This document shows, piece by piece, positions 54,636 through 64,000 of a DNA stretch of 64,000 bases (position 1 is its first letter; each line of letters starts with the position of its first letter). The position numbers and the translations under genes are program-made. The notes beneath the pieces were generated by a model, which ran no database searches, had not been told where the DNA came from, and saw nothing but the letters and a program-made list of their open reading frames with translations. Location: positions 246,335 to 310,334 of the forward strand of contig NZ_NSBU01000005.1 in assembly GCF_002285415.1 (NCBI RefSeq), in the 5' to 3' direction. This stretch comes from Actibacterium pelagium. GTDB taxonomy: Bacteria > Pseudomonadota > Alphaproteobacteria > Rhodobacterales > Rhodobacteraceae.

Positions 54636-54670
54636 TAAAAACGAAAAACCCGGGCGGAACCGCCCGGGTT
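54636..54670 (-). terminator. Rho-independent terminator of glnK-amtB
   Basis: AACCCGGGCG, GAAC loop, CGCCCGGGTT. Read on the minus strand the hairpin is followed by TTTTTCGTTTTT, a good T-tract, 29 nt after the amtB stop. Confidence 0.8.
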
Positions 54671-54698
54671 AAGCTTCTCAAACTGACAGGAAGGGTCG

Positions 54699-56027
54699 TC
54701 AGCCTTTCGAGAACTCGGGATATGCTTCCATACCCAGCTCTGCCATATCCAGGCCGTTGATCTCTTCTTCCTCGCCGACACGGATGCCCATGGTGGCTTT
54801 CAGGATGAACCAAACAACACCCGAGGCGACGACGGTGAAGATGCCGACCACAACGATCGAGTACAGCTGGGTGCCAAGCGATGCGTCACCGTTGGTGAAG
54901 ACAACCGCGATGGTGCCCCAGATACCTGCCATCAGGTGAACCGGGATCGCGCCCACGACGTCGTCGATCTTCAGCTTGTCCAAGAACGGAACCGCGAAGA
55001 CCACGATTACACCACCGACAGCACCGATCAGGGTTGCTGCACCCAGAGACGGGGTCAGCGGTTCAGCGGTGATCGATACCAGACCGGCCAGTGCGCCGTT
55101 CAGTACCATGGTCAGGTCAGGCTTTTTGTACATGAACTGGGTCAGCAGCAGGGCAGCGATTGCGCCACCGGCAGCAGCCGTGTTGGTGTTGGCGAAGATG
55201 CGCGATACGTCGGCCACGTCACCTACGGTGCCCATTGCCAGCTGCGAACCGCCGTTGAAGCCGAACCAACCCAGCCACAGGATGAACGTACCCAGAGTTG
55301 CCAGCGTCAGGTTCGAACCCGGGATCGGAACAGTGCGGCCATCTTTGTACTTGCCGATACGCGGACCAAGGATGATCGCACCGGTCAGAGCGGCCCAGCC
55401 ACCTACCGAGTGAACAACGGTCGAACCAGCGAAGTCCAGGAAGCCAGCTTCGTCCAGGAAGCCACCGCCCCATTTCCACGACGCCTGCAGCGGATAGATC
55501 ACTGCGGTCAGGATGATGGTGAAGATCAGGAACGGCCACAGTTTGATGCGCTCGGCCAGAGTACCCGAAACGATCGATGCGGTGGTCGCACAGAACATCA
55601 GCTGGAAGAAGAAGTCCGAACCGGTCGAGGCATAGCCATAGTCGTCTGCGCCATCACGGCCAACGCCAACAGCTTCCAGAACACCGGGGCCCCAGACGCC
55701 AGACAGAACGCCTTCAACCGACCATGTGCCCAGCGGGTACATCAGGTTGTAGCCGATCAGGTAATAGAAAATCGCGGCCAGCGAGAACAGCGCGATGTTC
55801 TTGGTCAGCTGCATGGTCACGTTCTTGGAGCGCACCAGGCCTGCTTCCAGCATGGCAAAACCAGCTGCCATCCAGAACACAAGGAAGCCGCCGATCAGGA
55901 ACAGCAGCGAGTTGAAAATAAAGACGCTGTCGGTCGAGGCATCGACGCCGGCGACAGTGTCCTGTGCAAGACCCATCGACGGAAGCGCTACTAGCGCTGC
56001 TGCCGGGAGGAGTTTGGTCAGTTTCAT
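54699..56027 (-). CDS. amtB: Ammonium transporter AmtB
   Basis: 442 aa. Signal peptide about 1-21, then eleven membrane segments. 'DFAGSTVVHSVGGWAAL' holds the first pore His, and 'GIWGTIAVVF' follows the second ('PVHLMAGIWGT'). Start 'MKLTKLLPAAALVAL' follows the glnK stop by 40 nt. Works with GlnK for nitrogen-controlled ammonium uptake. Confidence 0.96.
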   Translation of the reverse strand: MKLTKLLPAAALVALPSMGLAQDTVAGVDASTDSVFIFNSLLFLIGGFLVFWMAAGFAMLEAGLVRSKNVTMQLTKNIALFSLAAIFYYLIGYNLMYPLGTWSVEGVLSGVWGPGVLEAVGVGRDGADDYGYASTGSDFFFQLMFCATTASIVSGTLAERIKLWPFLIFTIILTAVIYPLQASWKWGGGFLDEAGFLDFAGSTVVHSVGGWAALTGAIILGPRIGKYKDGRTVPIPGSNLTLATLGTFILWLGWFGFNGGSQLAMGTVGDVADVSRIFANTNTAAAGGAIAALLLTQFMYKKPDLTMVLNGALAGLVSITAEPLTPSLGAATLIGAVGGVIVVFAVPFLDKLKIDDVVGAIPVHLMAGIWGTIAVVFTNGDASLGTQLYSIVVVGIFTVVASGVVWFILKATMGIRVGEEEEINGLDMAELGMEAYPEFSKG

Positions 56028-56067
56028 TTGAATTAGTCCTTTTTCTCGAGGATCGGTTCGGCGCGTC

Positions 56068-56406
56068 TTACAGCGCGTCTTCGTTGCTCTCGCCGGTACG
56101 AACGCGCACGGCCTGATTGACATCGAGGACGAAGATTTTGCCGTCGCCGATCTTGTCGGTTTTTGCGGTGGTTTGGATGGTTTCGACCACCTGGTCTGCC
56201 ATCGCGGCGGAAACCACGATCTCGAGCTTGACCTTCGGTACGAAGTTCACGGCGTATTCCGCGCCGCGGTAGATTTCGGTGTGACCCGACTGCGAGCCGA
56301 AGCCCTTGATCTCGGTCACCATCATTCCGCGTACACCGATGGACGTGAGCGCCTCGCGCACTTCCTCCAGCTTGAACGGCTTGATTGCAGCAATGATTAG
56401 TTTCAC
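56068..56406 (-). CDS. glnK: Nitrogen regulatory protein P-II (GlnK)
   Basis: 112 aa. T-loop with uridylylation Tyr in 'HTEIYRGAEYAVNFVPKVKLE' (Y51 expected) and the 'KIGDGKIFVLDV' B-loop. It binds AmtB and 2-oxoglutarate/ATP. Upstream of amtB in the same operon. Confidence 0.96.
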   Translation of the reverse strand: MKLIIAAIKPFKLEEVREALTSIGVRGMMVTEIKGFGSQSGHTEIYRGAEYAVNFVPKVKLEIVVSAAMADQVVETIQTTAKTDKIGDGKIFVLDVNQAVRVRTGESNEDAL

Positions 56407-56688
56407 GTTTCTTCCCCTTCCACGTAAGGTTCTGGGGCCCTTGCGGGTCCATGGGGGGCATGAAGACGAAGATCGGGGTGATGTCTCAAGATTCGGGTCG
56501 TGAAAATAGACCTCGAAATAAGCATATGATTAAAAATTGAGCGCTAAAGTTTGTGCGGGGCAAATTTTGAGCACAGTTTGAAGTCAATAGGCCAGTAATT
56601 GCGGGGGAAACCTCGCCGCTCGTTCCCGCTCCACATTTACGCAAATGCGGGGTATCTTGCGCTCGTAGAACCCCAAAGGGGACGGGAA

Positions 56689-58860
56689 ATGAGCAGTAAT
56701 CGCGGGAAAACGCCGCGCCTGATGGGCGAAAAACGCCAAAAGAAGCAACCGGTTAAACGGAAGAAGGCTGCGCCGGCCAAACGGCGGCGTGCAGCAACGC
56801 CTGCGAAGAAGGGTGGAAACGTCTTTACGCGATTCTTCCGAGGTATCTTCCGTTGGATTACCCGTTTGGTGTGGATTGTCGGCTCTCGCGTGGCGCTTAT
56901 CGGCGGATTAGTGGTCGCGGTTGCAGTCGCCTATTTTTACGTCACTTTGCCCCCTGTGACCGATTTGCTTGATGGCCGCACGCGTGGATCGGTGACGATC
57001 CTCGACCGGAATGACAAGGTCTTCGCGTGGCGCGGGGACCAGTTCGGCGGCCAGATTTCGGCCGATACCGTTGCGCCTGCGCTGAAAAACGCCGTAGTCG
57101 CGACCGAGGATAAACGTTTTTACTGGCACCCCGGTGTTGATCCGATCGGGATTGCAAGCGCGGTTCGCATCAACCTGCGCGAAGGCCGGGGCCCTTTGTC
57201 GGGCCATGGCGGGTCCACTCTGACGCAGCAGACAGCCAAACTGTTGTGCTTGGGGGATCCCTATGATCCCCAGAAATGGAAGAACGAAGCCGCTTACGAG
57301 GCTGACTGTCGCCGCACCACGCTTTGGCGCAAGGCGAAAGAGGCCATCTATGCGATGGCGATGGAAGCCAAGTACACCAAGTCGGAAATCCTGACGATCT
57401 ATTTCAACCGTGCCTATCTGGGCGCGGGGACGCGCGGGTTCGAGGCCGCGGCCCAACGCTATTTCGGGAAATCCGCGAACAAGGTGAACGCGTCCGAGGC
57501 CGCAATGCTGGCGGGTTTGCTTGTTGCGCCGACGAAATATGCGCCGACTAACGACCTGAAACGCTCGCAGGATCGCGCCAATCTTGTGATGGGGTTGATG
57601 GAGGATCAGGGCTATCTCAGCGCGAAAGAAGCGGCTGTCGCCAAGGCCAACCCGGCGCAGCTGTCACGTGCAGCGCAGGCGCGGGCGGGGGGCTATTTCG
57701 CCGATTGGGTCATGGAAAGCGGCCCCGCCTTCCTGACCAACGATACGACCGAAGATGTCATCATCCGCTCGACACTGGATCAGCGTATCCAAAGAGCTGC
57801 GGAAGACGCGATGCAGTATATCTTTGAAACCAAGGTCCGCGCTGGATCAGAGGCTCAGGCGGCGATCGTCGTGATGTCCTCGGACGGGGCTGTGCGGGCG
57901 ATTGTGGGTGGTCGGCAGACCAAGGTTTCGGGTGCTTTCAACCGGGCAACAATGGCGAAACGCCAGACGGGGTCTGCGTTTAAGCCCTTCGTCTATGCCG
58001 CCGCGCTTGATTATGGGTTTACGCCGAACGCGACGGTGGTGGACGAACCTTACTGTCTGAACGTGCCGGGCTCGGGCGAATATTGCCCGAAGAACTACAC
58101 CAAGGACTTCAAGGGCAAGGTCACGCTGACACAGGCGCTGGCGCAGTCGCTGAACATTCCGGCGGTAAAAGTGTCGGAAGAAATGGGGCGCGACGCCGTC
58201 CGCAAGATTGCCAATGACTTTGGTATCGAAAGCGATCTGGCCGATGGTCCTGCACTGGCGCTTGGCGCGTCAGAGTCGACATTGCTGGAAATGACTGGCG
58301 CCTATGCCGGCATCCTGAACGGTGGCCAGTCGGTGACGCCATATGGGTTGATCGACCTGCGCCTTCAGGGGGACCGAGAGCCTTTGTTCACGCAGCAGGG
58401 CGGCTTGGGCGAACGGGTCATCACGACCGAAGCAGCCCGCAGCCTGACCTATATGATGAGCCGCGTTCTGGCCGAGGGCACAGGGACCCGTGCTCGGCTG
58501 CCGGGCCGCGAGGCCGCGGGCAAGACCGGCACCACCTCAGCCGCACGCGACGCATGGTTCCTTGGCTTTACGGCGGACTACGTGGCTGGCGTATGGATGG
58601 GCTATGACGACAACACGCCGTTGACGGGCGTCACCGGGGGCGGCTTGCCAGCAGATATCTGGAAAGAGACCATGGTGCGCGTCCACGAAGGGCTGCCGGT
58701 CAAACCCCTGCCAATGACTGTGCCGCGCCAGACGCCAACCTTCGCGACAGAGACCAACACCAACACGAACACCCGGCCTCGTCAGACCAATCGACGACGG
58801 GACCCGGACCCGGTCGAGCGGGTCCTGATCGATATTCTGCGTGGGGTGTTCGGGAACTAA
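56689..58860 (+). CDS. Class A penicillin-binding protein (transglycosylase/transpeptidase)
   Basis: 723 aa. A strongly basic cytoplasmic N-terminus (about 1-55, Lys/Arg/Pro/Ala) leads to one membrane anchor (about 65-87). The glycosyltransferase domain shows 'ATEDKRFYWHPGVD', 'GGSTLTQQTAKLL' and 'FNRAYLGAG' (about 140-250). Transpeptidase motifs: SAFK ('TGSAFKPFVYA'), SLN and KTG ('AGKTGTTSAARDAWF'). The tail is Thr/Asn/Arg-rich. PBP1A-like. Start at ATG 56689. Confidence 0.92.
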   Translation: MSSNRGKTPRLMGEKRQKKQPVKRKKAAPAKRRRAATPAKKGGNVFTRFFRGIFRWITRLVWIVGSRVALIGGLVVAVAVAYFYVTLPPVTDLLDGRTRGSVTILDRNDKVFAWRGDQFGGQISADTVAPALKNAVVATEDKRFYWHPGVDPIGIASAVRINLREGRGPLSGHGGSTLTQQTAKLLCLGDPYDPQKWKNEAAYEADCRRTTLWRKAKEAIYAMAMEAKYTKSEILTIYFNRAYLGAGTRGFEAAAQRYFGKSANKVNASEAAMLAGLLVAPTKYAPTNDLKRSQDRANLVMGLMEDQGYLSAKEAAVAKANPAQLSRAAQARAGGYFADWVMESGPAFLTNDTTEDVIIRSTLDQRIQRAAEDAMQYIFETKVRAGSEAQAAIVVMSSDGAVRAIVGGRQTKVSGAFNRATMAKRQTGSAFKPFVYAAALDYGFTPNATVVDEPYCLNVPGSGEYCPKNYTKDFKGKVTLTQALAQSLNIPAVKVSEEMGRDAVRKIANDFGIESDLADGPALALGASESTLLEMTGAYAGILNGGQSVTPYGLIDLRLQGDREPLFTQQGGLGERVITTEAARSLTYMMSRVLAEGTGTRARLPGREAAGKTGTTSAARDAWFLGFTADYVAGVWMGYDDNTPLTGVTGGGLPADIWKETMVRVHEGLPVKPLPMTVPRQTPTFATETNTNTNTRPRQTNRRRDPDPVERVLIDILRGVFGN

Positions 58861-58888
58861 AGAGCTGTTTCGCTAGCCCTGATCGGGC

Positions 58889-59494
58889 TTAGCCGGCGGT
58901 CTTCAGATCCCGGATCAACAGATCAAGGTTGCCCTTGCGGCTGTCCAGCATTGCGCCGATTTCTTCGCGCTCGCTGGCCAGCATGTTGATGCCTTCGATG
59001 ATGAGGTTGAAGAACAGGTCCTTGCCGCTTTTGTCCGAGACAAGGAACTTCACATCATACGGGGCAGAGCCCGGAACGCGGACCGTGGTCGAAACCTCAA
59101 AGAAGCTTTTGACCTGTTTGGCCGAGGATACCTCGATCTTGCCGCCTTGGAACTCGCGGAAACGCTTGCCATACTTGCGTGCCATATAGCCTTGGAACGC
59201 TTCGGTGAAGGCGTTCATCTGCGGTGACGAAGCAGATCGCGCGGCCACCCCAAGGGCAGAGCGGGCGATGATCGGCACATCAGCATAGCGCGCAAAGATT
59301 TTCTCGAACGCGGCAATCATCCGGTCCTGAGACTGGCCGGACGAGATGACAGTGTTCACCTCATCCACCACCTTCCCGATCAGGGCACTGGCTTGCTGGG
59401 TGGTCAGGGCTTGTGCGGGAGCGCCCATCGCCAAAAGGGCGCCGGCGCTGGTCAGGCCGGCCAAAACATGGCGGCGGGTTGAGTTACTGGCCAT
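58889..59494 (-). CDS. mlaC: MlaC-type phospholipid-binding protein (Tat signal)
   Basis: Periplasmic shuttle that carries phospholipids between MlaA in the outer membrane and the inner-membrane Mla complex; 201 aa. Twin-arginine signal 'TRRHVLAGLTSAGALL...AQA' (about 5-29). The MlaC/Ttg2D body includes 'FTEAFQGYMARKYGKRFREF'. Start overlaps the mlaA end by 11 nt. mlaFED are not here. Confidence 0.9.
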   Translation of the reverse strand: MASNSTRRHVLAGLTSAGALLAMGAPAQALTTQQASALIGKVVDEVNTVISSGQSQDRMIAAFEKIFARYADVPIIARSALGVAARSASSPQMNAFTEAFQGYMARKYGKRFREFQGGKIEVSSAKQVKSFFEVSTTVRVPGSAPYDVKFLVSDKSGKDLFFNLIIEGINMLASEREEIGAMLDSRKGNLDLLIRDLKTAG

Positions 59495-60224
59495 AGGGAT
59501 CCTCGTAAGGGTCAATATAAGGCACCTCTGCTTCGCTCCCTCCAAGTTTGAAGCGTCGGTTTTGCAAATAGGTCAAGCGGGTCTGCGCGTAGCTGTCCTC
59601 GCTGTCATATAGGATCGAATCCACGGTATTTGAGAAGTCGTTACGATCACCAAGTCGTGACCCGATATTGGTGGCCGTCTGCACTTTGCGAACATCATCG
59701 TGGAACATCGTCTCAACTGGATTCAGGACGAAATCGACGGCAGTTCCGACTGCGTCGCGGCTGGTTGACGGCCCAAGCAGCGGAAGCTCAAGATAGGCCC
59801 CTTCCTGCGCGCCCCAGACATGCAGGGTCTCACCGAAATCGGTGTCACGCTCTTCCAGGCCGATGGCCGTGGCCACGTCAAAAGTACCCGCCAGACCGAT
59901 GGTCGAGTTCGCGACAAAACGCACCGTGTTATGAGCCGCATTCGCAAGGCGGCCCTGCATCACATTGTTGATCACATTGCTGGGCTCACCCAAGTTCGAA
60001 GCGATATTGCTAACGCCCTGGCGCACGGGCTTGGGCAGCACTGTGCCATAGGCTTTCGATGCCGGGCGCACGATGGCGGTATCCAGCCCCTTGTTGAAGG
60101 CGTGGACCCCACGGTTCGCGGATTCGAGCGGGTCGTTATATCCAGCGGTTGGGTCAGTCTGAGAGCAGGCAGCAAGAAATAAGCCTGACACAAGGGCAAG
60201 AGCTTGCAGTAAACGCGGCATCAA
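59484..60224 (-). CDS. mlaA: MlaA (VacJ) outer-membrane lipoprotein
   Basis: 246 aa. Lipobox 'LAAC' (Cys about 20). 'DPLESANRGVHAFNKGLDTAIVRPASKAY' (region) and 'EERDTDFGETLHVWGAQEGAYLELPLLGPSTSRD' (region) are MlaA signatures. Removes phospholipids from the outer leaflet. First gene of the mlaA-mlaC pair; the 249 bp upstream, to the RidA gene, hold no gene I can see. Confidence 0.93.
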   Translation of the reverse strand: MMPRLLQALALVSGLFLAACSQTDPTAGYNDPLESANRGVHAFNKGLDTAIVRPASKAYGTVLPKPVRQGVSNIASNLGEPSNVINNVMQGRLANAAHNTVRFVANSTIGLAGTFDVATAIGLEERDTDFGETLHVWGAQEGAYLELPLLGPSTSRDAVGTAVDFVLNPVETMFHDDVRKVQTATNIGSRLGDRNDFSNTVDSILYDSEDSYAQTRLTYLQNRRFKLGGSEAEVPYIDPYEDPYGQ

Positions 60225-60473
60225 AAATAACCTTTTTTCAAACCCCCGCAGAAAGGGGCCGTCTTCTAATTCAGCTAAATAGGCTTTTGTGTCTTCTTGC
60301 CTAGACTAGACCAGACAGTTTCCTGCGCACAAGTTGCCGAAGCGCTACAATTGAAATTTGTCGAGCAACTTCGCCACATCCTTGCGGCTTTGCACAAAAC
60401 TATGGCTGTTGTTTGCGCACATGCTGGAAGCGCGTTAGCGTCTTTCTAAAGCATGAAGACTCAGGAGACCCAG

Positions 60474-60935
60474 ATGAGTGCAATACAAGACCGGTTAGAG
60501 GCGCTTGGCCTCACCCTGCCGGATGCGCCTGCGCCCGCCGCGAATTATGTGCCGTTTGTGCAGGTCGGACCGCTGTTGCATGTTTCGGGGCAAATCTCGG
60601 CGCGGGATGGGGCGTTGATTACCGGCAAGCTTGGGGCTGATCTGGATGTCGAGCAGGGGGCAGAGGCCGCGAAATGTTGCGCTTTGTCACTGTTGGCGCA
60701 GGCGCGGGCAGCTTGTGATGGTGATCTGGACCGGGTTCAACGCTTGGTGAAACTTGTGGGGTTCGTCAATTCGACGCCCGAGTTCGACCAGCAGCCAGCG
60801 GTCATTAACGGGGCCTCGGACCTGATGGTCGAGGTGCTGGGCGACGCCGGTCGCCACGCAAGATCGGCGGTATCTGCGGCATCATTGCCGTTTGGCGTCG
60901 CGGTAGAGATCGAAGCCATTTTTCAGATCCGATGA
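60474..60935 (+). CDS. RidA/YjgF-family protein
   Basis: 153 aa. 'LLHVSGQISARDG' and 'GDLDRVQRLVKLVGFVNSTPEFDQQPAVINGASDLMVEVLG' (region) fit the RidA superfamily, and 'GRHARSAVSAASLPFGVAVEIEAIF' (region) holds the Arg that binds imine intermediates. The ATG follows GGAG. Probable enamine/imine deaminase; its stop overlaps the next gene by 4 nt. Confidence 0.88.
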   Translation: MSAIQDRLEALGLTLPDAPAPAANYVPFVQVGPLLHVSGQISARDGALITGKLGADLDVEQGAEAAKCCALSLLAQARAACDGDLDRVQRLVKLVGFVNSTPEFDQQPAVINGASDLMVEVLGDAGRHARSAVSAASLPFGVAVEIEAIFQIR

Positions 60936-61699
60936 CACCACTTCCCGACAGCTTTCTAAAAGCGCCTATCACGCACCGGGCCCTCCACGACAGGAAGGAT
61001 GGCCGCCCCGAGAACTCCTTGGCCGCGATCCGGGCGGCGATAGCAGGTGGTTATGGTATCGAGATCGATATACAACCGTCTTCTGACCGGCAGGCGATGG
61101 TTTTTCATGACTATGATTTGCGCCGCTTGACCGAAGAGCACGGCCCCATCGCGCAACGCCATGCACATGAATTAGAAGCCGTGACGCTGACCGGCGGCTC
61201 AGAGGGCATCCCGACACTGAAAACTGTTCTGGAGCTTGTCGCAGGTCAGGTGCCGCTTCTGATCGAGGTGAAAGATCAGGATGGGCATATGGGGCCCAGT
61301 GTCGGCGCGCTGGAGCGGTCGATTGCCGAGGTTCTGGAAAACTACGAAGGCGACGCAGCTCTGATGTCGTTCAATCCGCATAGCATCGCCGTTCTGTCCC
61401 GTCTGCTGCCAGAGCGGCCGATGGGGTTGGTGACCTGTGACTACAACGCGCAGGATTGGCCTCTTTTACGTGAAGAGACGCGCGAGCACCTGCGCACGAT
61501 CCCTGATTTTGAGCGATTGGGGGCCAGTTTCATAAGCCATGAGGCCGCTGATCTTGGGGCAGACCGTGTGGCCGAGTTGAAATCTCAGGGTGCAAAGGTT
61601 CTATGCTGGACGATCCGATCGCAAGCGGAAGAGGCAGAGGCGCGCAAAGTTGCGCATAACGTGACCTTTGAGGGCTATACCCCGGTGCGCATGCCTTGA
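60932..61699 (+). CDS. Glycerophosphodiester phosphodiesterase
   Basis: 255 aa GDPD TIM-barrel. 'HRALHDRKDGRPENSLAAIRAA' (region; 'ENS' typical), 'GIEIDIQPSSDRQAMVFHDYDLRRLT' (metal-binding E-x-D and catalytic HD) and 'LLIEVKDQ'. No signal peptide, so cytoplasmic (UgpQ-like). Translationally coupled to the RidA gene. Confidence 0.9.
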   Translation: MTPLPDSFLKAPITHRALHDRKDGRPENSLAAIRAAIAGGYGIEIDIQPSSDRQAMVFHDYDLRRLTEEHGPIAQRHAHELEAVTLTGGSEGIPTLKTVLELVAGQVPLLIEVKDQDGHMGPSVGALERSIAEVLENYEGDAALMSFNPHSIAVLSRLLPERPMGLVTCDYNAQDWPLLREETREHLRTIPDFERLGASFISHEAADLGADRVAELKSQGAKVLCWTIRSQAEEAEARKVAHNVTFEGYTPVRMP

Positions 61700-61729
61700 C
61701 CCGGGGCCTGATATCTCCAGTTTAAGGGC

Positions 61730-62917
61730 ATGGACGCGACCCCGATTGAGATACGGACCCATTTAAGCATCGCCGACATTCCGGCGGCGGAATGGGATGC
61801 CTGCGCCGCCCCCGAAACGCTCGAGGGCGGGCGACCGATTGATCCCTTCACGACACATCGGTTCTTGCTGGCGCTAGAGGAAAGCGGATCGGTCGGGCAA
61901 GGCACCGGCTGGCACCCGCAATACCTGACCGCCCATGCAGGCGAGGTCATGATCGCTGCTGCGCCACTCTATGCAAAGAGCCACAGTCAGGGTGAATATA
62001 TCTTTGACCACAACTGGGCCCATGCGTTGGAACGGGCTGGCGGCCGCTATTACCCGAAGCTGCAAATCGCCGTGCCCTTCACGCCTGCGACGGGCCGACG
62101 ATTCTTGACCCTTACGGGGTTTGAGCAAACGGGCCGGGCGGCGCTTGTTCAGGGGGCGGTGCAGATCGCGTCGAACAACAACCTGTCTTCGCTGCACGTG
62201 ACCTTCTGCACCGAGGAAGAGGCCGAAGCAGGCCGCCAGATTGGCCTGATGCACCGAACGGGCCAGCAGTTTCACTGGCAAAACCGAGGGTACGCCGATT
62301 TTGATGCGTTTCTCGCCGACCTGTCGTCGCGCAAACGCAAAAACATCCGCAGAGAGCGCGCCCAAGCGCAGGGGTTCGGTGGAAACATCCTGTCACTGAC
62401 CGGGGATCAGATCGAACCACAACACTGGGACGCGTTCTGGCGCTTTTATCAGGACACTGGTGCGCGAAAGTGGGGAAACCCCTATCTGACGCGTCGGTTC
62501 TTCGACATCGCGCAAGAAACGCTGCGAGACGACATCCTGTTGGTCCTTGCAGAGATGAATGGTCAGTATTTGGCCGGCGCACTGAACTTCATCGGGCGAG
62601 AGACGCTTTATGGCCGCTATTGGGGTTGCACGGCGCATTTCCCCTGCATGCATTTCGAGCTGTGTTATTACCAAGCGATCGACTACGCCATCGACCATGG
62701 TCTGCAAGGGGTCGAGGCCGGGGCGCAGGGCGAACACAAGCTGGCGCGTGGCTATTTACCGGTGACGACGCACTCGCTGCACTGGGCTGCCGATCCCGGG
62801 TTCGCGCAAGCGATTTCCGACTATCTAGAGGCCGAACGCGACGCGGTTTCAGATGAAATTGAAATCCTGACCGCCTATGGTCCGTTCCGAAAGACGCAAG
62901 AGGACGAACATGACTGA
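61730..62917 (+). CDS. FemAB-like GNAT N-acetyltransferase (COG3146/DUF482)
   Basis: 395 aa. Matches the 'peptidogalycan biosynthesis' acyltransferase family, with '[23 protein letters not shown]' and '[33 protein letters not shown]' (regions). GNAT fold related to FemABX; substrate unknown. Cytoplasmic. Overlaps phhB by 8 nt. Confidence 0.82.
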   Translation: MDATPIEIRTHLSIADIPAAEWDACAAPETLEGGRPIDPFTTHRFLLALEESGSVGQGTGWHPQYLTAHAGEVMIAAAPLYAKSHSQGEYIFDHNWAHALERAGGRYYPKLQIAVPFTPATGRRFLTLTGFEQTGRAALVQGAVQIASNNNLSSLHVTFCTEEEAEAGRQIGLMHRTGQQFHWQNRGYADFDAFLADLSSRKRKNIRRERAQAQGFGGNILSLTGDQIEPQHWDAFWRFYQDTGARKWGNPYLTRRFFDIAQETLRDDILLVLAEMNGQYLAGALNFIGRETLYGRYWGCTAHFPCMHFELCYYQAIDYAIDHGLQGVEAGAQGEHKLARGYLPVTTHSLHWAADPGFAQAISDYLEAERDAVSDEIEILTAYGPFRKTQEDEHD

Positions 62918-63191
62918 CAAGATTTCCGAAGAAGAGCTGGCGTCACTTCTGGCGAACGGCTGGCAAAAAGTTGACGGGCGTGATGCGATCACTAAGACCT
63001 ATGTCTTTTCGAATTTTGTCGATGCTTTTGGCTTTATGACTCGCGCTGCTCTGTGGGCTGAGAAGTGGAACCATCATCCGGAATGGACAAATGTTTACAA
63101 AACAGTAGAGGTCACTCTGACCTCACATGACGCGGGCGGAGTGACTGACCGCGACGTTAAGCTTGCATCCAAAATGGATACACTGTTCTGA
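62910..63191 (+). CDS. phhB: 4a-hydroxytetrahydrobiopterin dehydratase (PCD/PhhB)
   Basis: 93 aa, '[36 protein letters not shown]' (region) and '[36 protein letters not shown]' (region) carry the catalytic His pair in 'WNHHPEW'. Start is ATG 62910, within the end of the previous gene. No phenylalanine hydroxylase gene is visible. Confidence 0.92.
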   Translation: MTDKISEEELASLLANGWQKVDGRDAITKTYVFSNFVDAFGFMTRAALWAEKWNHHPEWTNVYKTVEVTLTSHDAGGVTDRDVKLASKMDTLF

Positions 63192-63223
63192 CCCGCTCAG
63201 ACATTTGAATGACGGAGACCCAA

Positions 63224-64000
63224 ATGGACACCATTGTCGAAATTTTGATCAACATTGGCTATGCGCTGGCGATAGGCCTAGGCGCGATCTGGGCCAGTGG
63301 CTTTGCCAAAAAGAAGATCGAGCAACTAGGCACCAAACACCAAGAGTTGGATGTCACGCTGATGCGCTTTTTCGGCAGCGTCGCCCGCTATGCCATCATC
63401 GTGTTGGCCGGTATCTTTATTCTCGGCCGCTTCGGGATCGAAACAACCTCGCTGGCTGCTCTGATCGGTGCCGCAGGTCTGGCCATTGGTCTGGCCCTGC
63501 AGGGGACTTTGTCGAATGTTGCCGCGGGCGTGATGCTGGTGGGCTTCCGGCCCTTCAAGGTCGGTGACTATATCGAGGCCGGCGGCCACGCGGGCACCGT
63601 ATCGGCGATTACCCTTTTCACCACAGAGTTGACCACCCCGGACAACGTTCAAATCATCCTGCCGAACGGCGACGTTTTTGGCGCGCCCATCACCAACTTT
63701 TCCTATCACGACACGCGTCGCGTGGATTTCGTTTTTGGTGTTTCGTATTCCAGCGACCTGAAACTGGCCGAGGATACCATCCGCGCTTGTATCAAGGCCG
63801 ATGCTCGGGCGCATACCGACCCAGAGCCTCTGGTGAAAGTGTCCAACCTTGCTGGCAGCTCGGTTGATTTCACGGTCCGTGTCTGGTGTGACCGCACAGA
63901 GTACTGGAACCTGAAGTTTGACCTGACCCGCGCGGTGAAAGAAGCGTTCGACGCCAACAACATCGACATCCCGTTCCCGACGCAGATGGTTATTCACCAG
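63224..64000 (+). CDS. MscS-family mechanosensitive channel, 3' partial
   Basis: 259 codons to the end of the window without a stop. Three N-terminal membrane segments (about 3-23, 45-67, 72-95); the third has the pore pattern 'AALIGAAGLAIGLALQGTLSNVAAGVMLV'. The beta domain contains 'RPFKVGDYIEAGGHAGTV' and 'PNGDVF'. Compact MscS of E. coli type, likely nearly complete. GGAG precedes the ATG. Confidence 0.92.
   Translation, partial: MDTIVEILINIGYALAIGLGAIWASGFAKKKIEQLGTKHQELDVTLMRFFGSVARYAIIVLAGIFILGRFGIETTSLAALIGAAGLAIGLALQGTLSNVAAGVMLVGFRPFKVGDYIEAGGHAGTVSAITLFTTELTTPDNVQIILPNGDVFGAPITNFSYHDTRRVDFVFGVSYSSDLKLAEDTIRACIKADARAHTDPEPLVKVSNLAGSSVDFTVRVWCDRTEYWNLKFDLTRAVKEAFDANNIDIPFPTQMVIHQ

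Overview
The window is a chromosomal segment of an alphaproteobacterium, most likely a marine Rhodobacterales (Roseobacter-group) strain. The evidence is the gene content and the GC-rich coding style: FnrL with a cbb3 oxidase cluster (ccoNOQP then ccoGHIS), a class I lysyl-tRNA synthetase, divergent hemE/hemC, a DctPQM TRAP transporter with DctB/DctD, and an mlaA-mlaC pair. It is gene dense, with about 69 genes. Both ends cut genes: yejE at the left and an mscS-type channel at the right. I saw no tRNA, rRNA, CRISPR array, prophage or plasmid backbone.

Layout. 1-3.7 kb: end of a Yej-type peptide ABC transporter and a glycosyltransferase. 3.7-14.9 kb: a low-oxygen respiration and haem island. 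It holds hemN and fnrL back to back, a tandem universal stress protein, the cbb3 cytochrome oxidase ccoNOQP, and its maturation operon ccoGHIS. FNR-type boxes lie in front of fnrL/hemN, ccoN and ccoG, and a weaker one in front of a second usp at 39.8 kb. 14.9-23 kb: housekeeping genes (dacA-type carboxypeptidase with SPOR domain, HAD hydrolase, clpS, rsmC, an SDR, hemF, cutA, trxC). 23-24.7 kb: a small accessory patch with an orphan BrnA-like protein, a REP-associated tyrosine transposase (RAYT) wrapped in its own REP hairpins, and a low-GC hypothetical gene. 24.7-35.9 kb: ettA, a MOSC protein, a membrane Ser/Thr kinase, a MarR-GNAT fusion, nadD, dacB, a Tat-exported intradiol-dioxygenase-like protein with a ferric-reductase-like membrane partner, a TerB-like protein, lysS and a DUF4864 protein.

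36-41.2 kb: an orphan beta-helix (tailspike-like) protein, an outer-membrane-like protein, a ParA ATPase, a second Usp, an ABM monooxygenase and a low-GC CatB-like acetyltransferase. 41.2-43.2 kb: hemE and hemC. 43.3-49.8 kb: dctB-dctD and the dctPQM TRAP transporter; the DctD lacks the motifs needed for sigma-54 activation. 49.9-64 kb: a lysophospholipase-like hydrolase, smpB, sseA, a putative metalloprotease, a DUF2189 protein, glnK-amtB, a class A PBP, mlaA-mlaC, and a tight run of ridA-like, GDPD, GNAT, phhB and mscS genes.

Functionally the strongest theme is oxygen-responsive haem and oxidase biogenesis: FnrL, anaerobic HemN and aerobic HemF, HemE and HemC, and the cbb3 oxidase with its copper and iron-sulfur assembly factors. 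No clearly new multi-gene system is visible. The items most worth a second look are the RAYT gene with a REP hairpin inside its own coding sequence, the degenerate DctD with tandem upstream sites, the Tat dioxygenase-like plus haem-membrane pair, the Shine-Dalgarno-masking hairpin before the DUF4864 gene, and the SDR that lacks its catalytic lysine.
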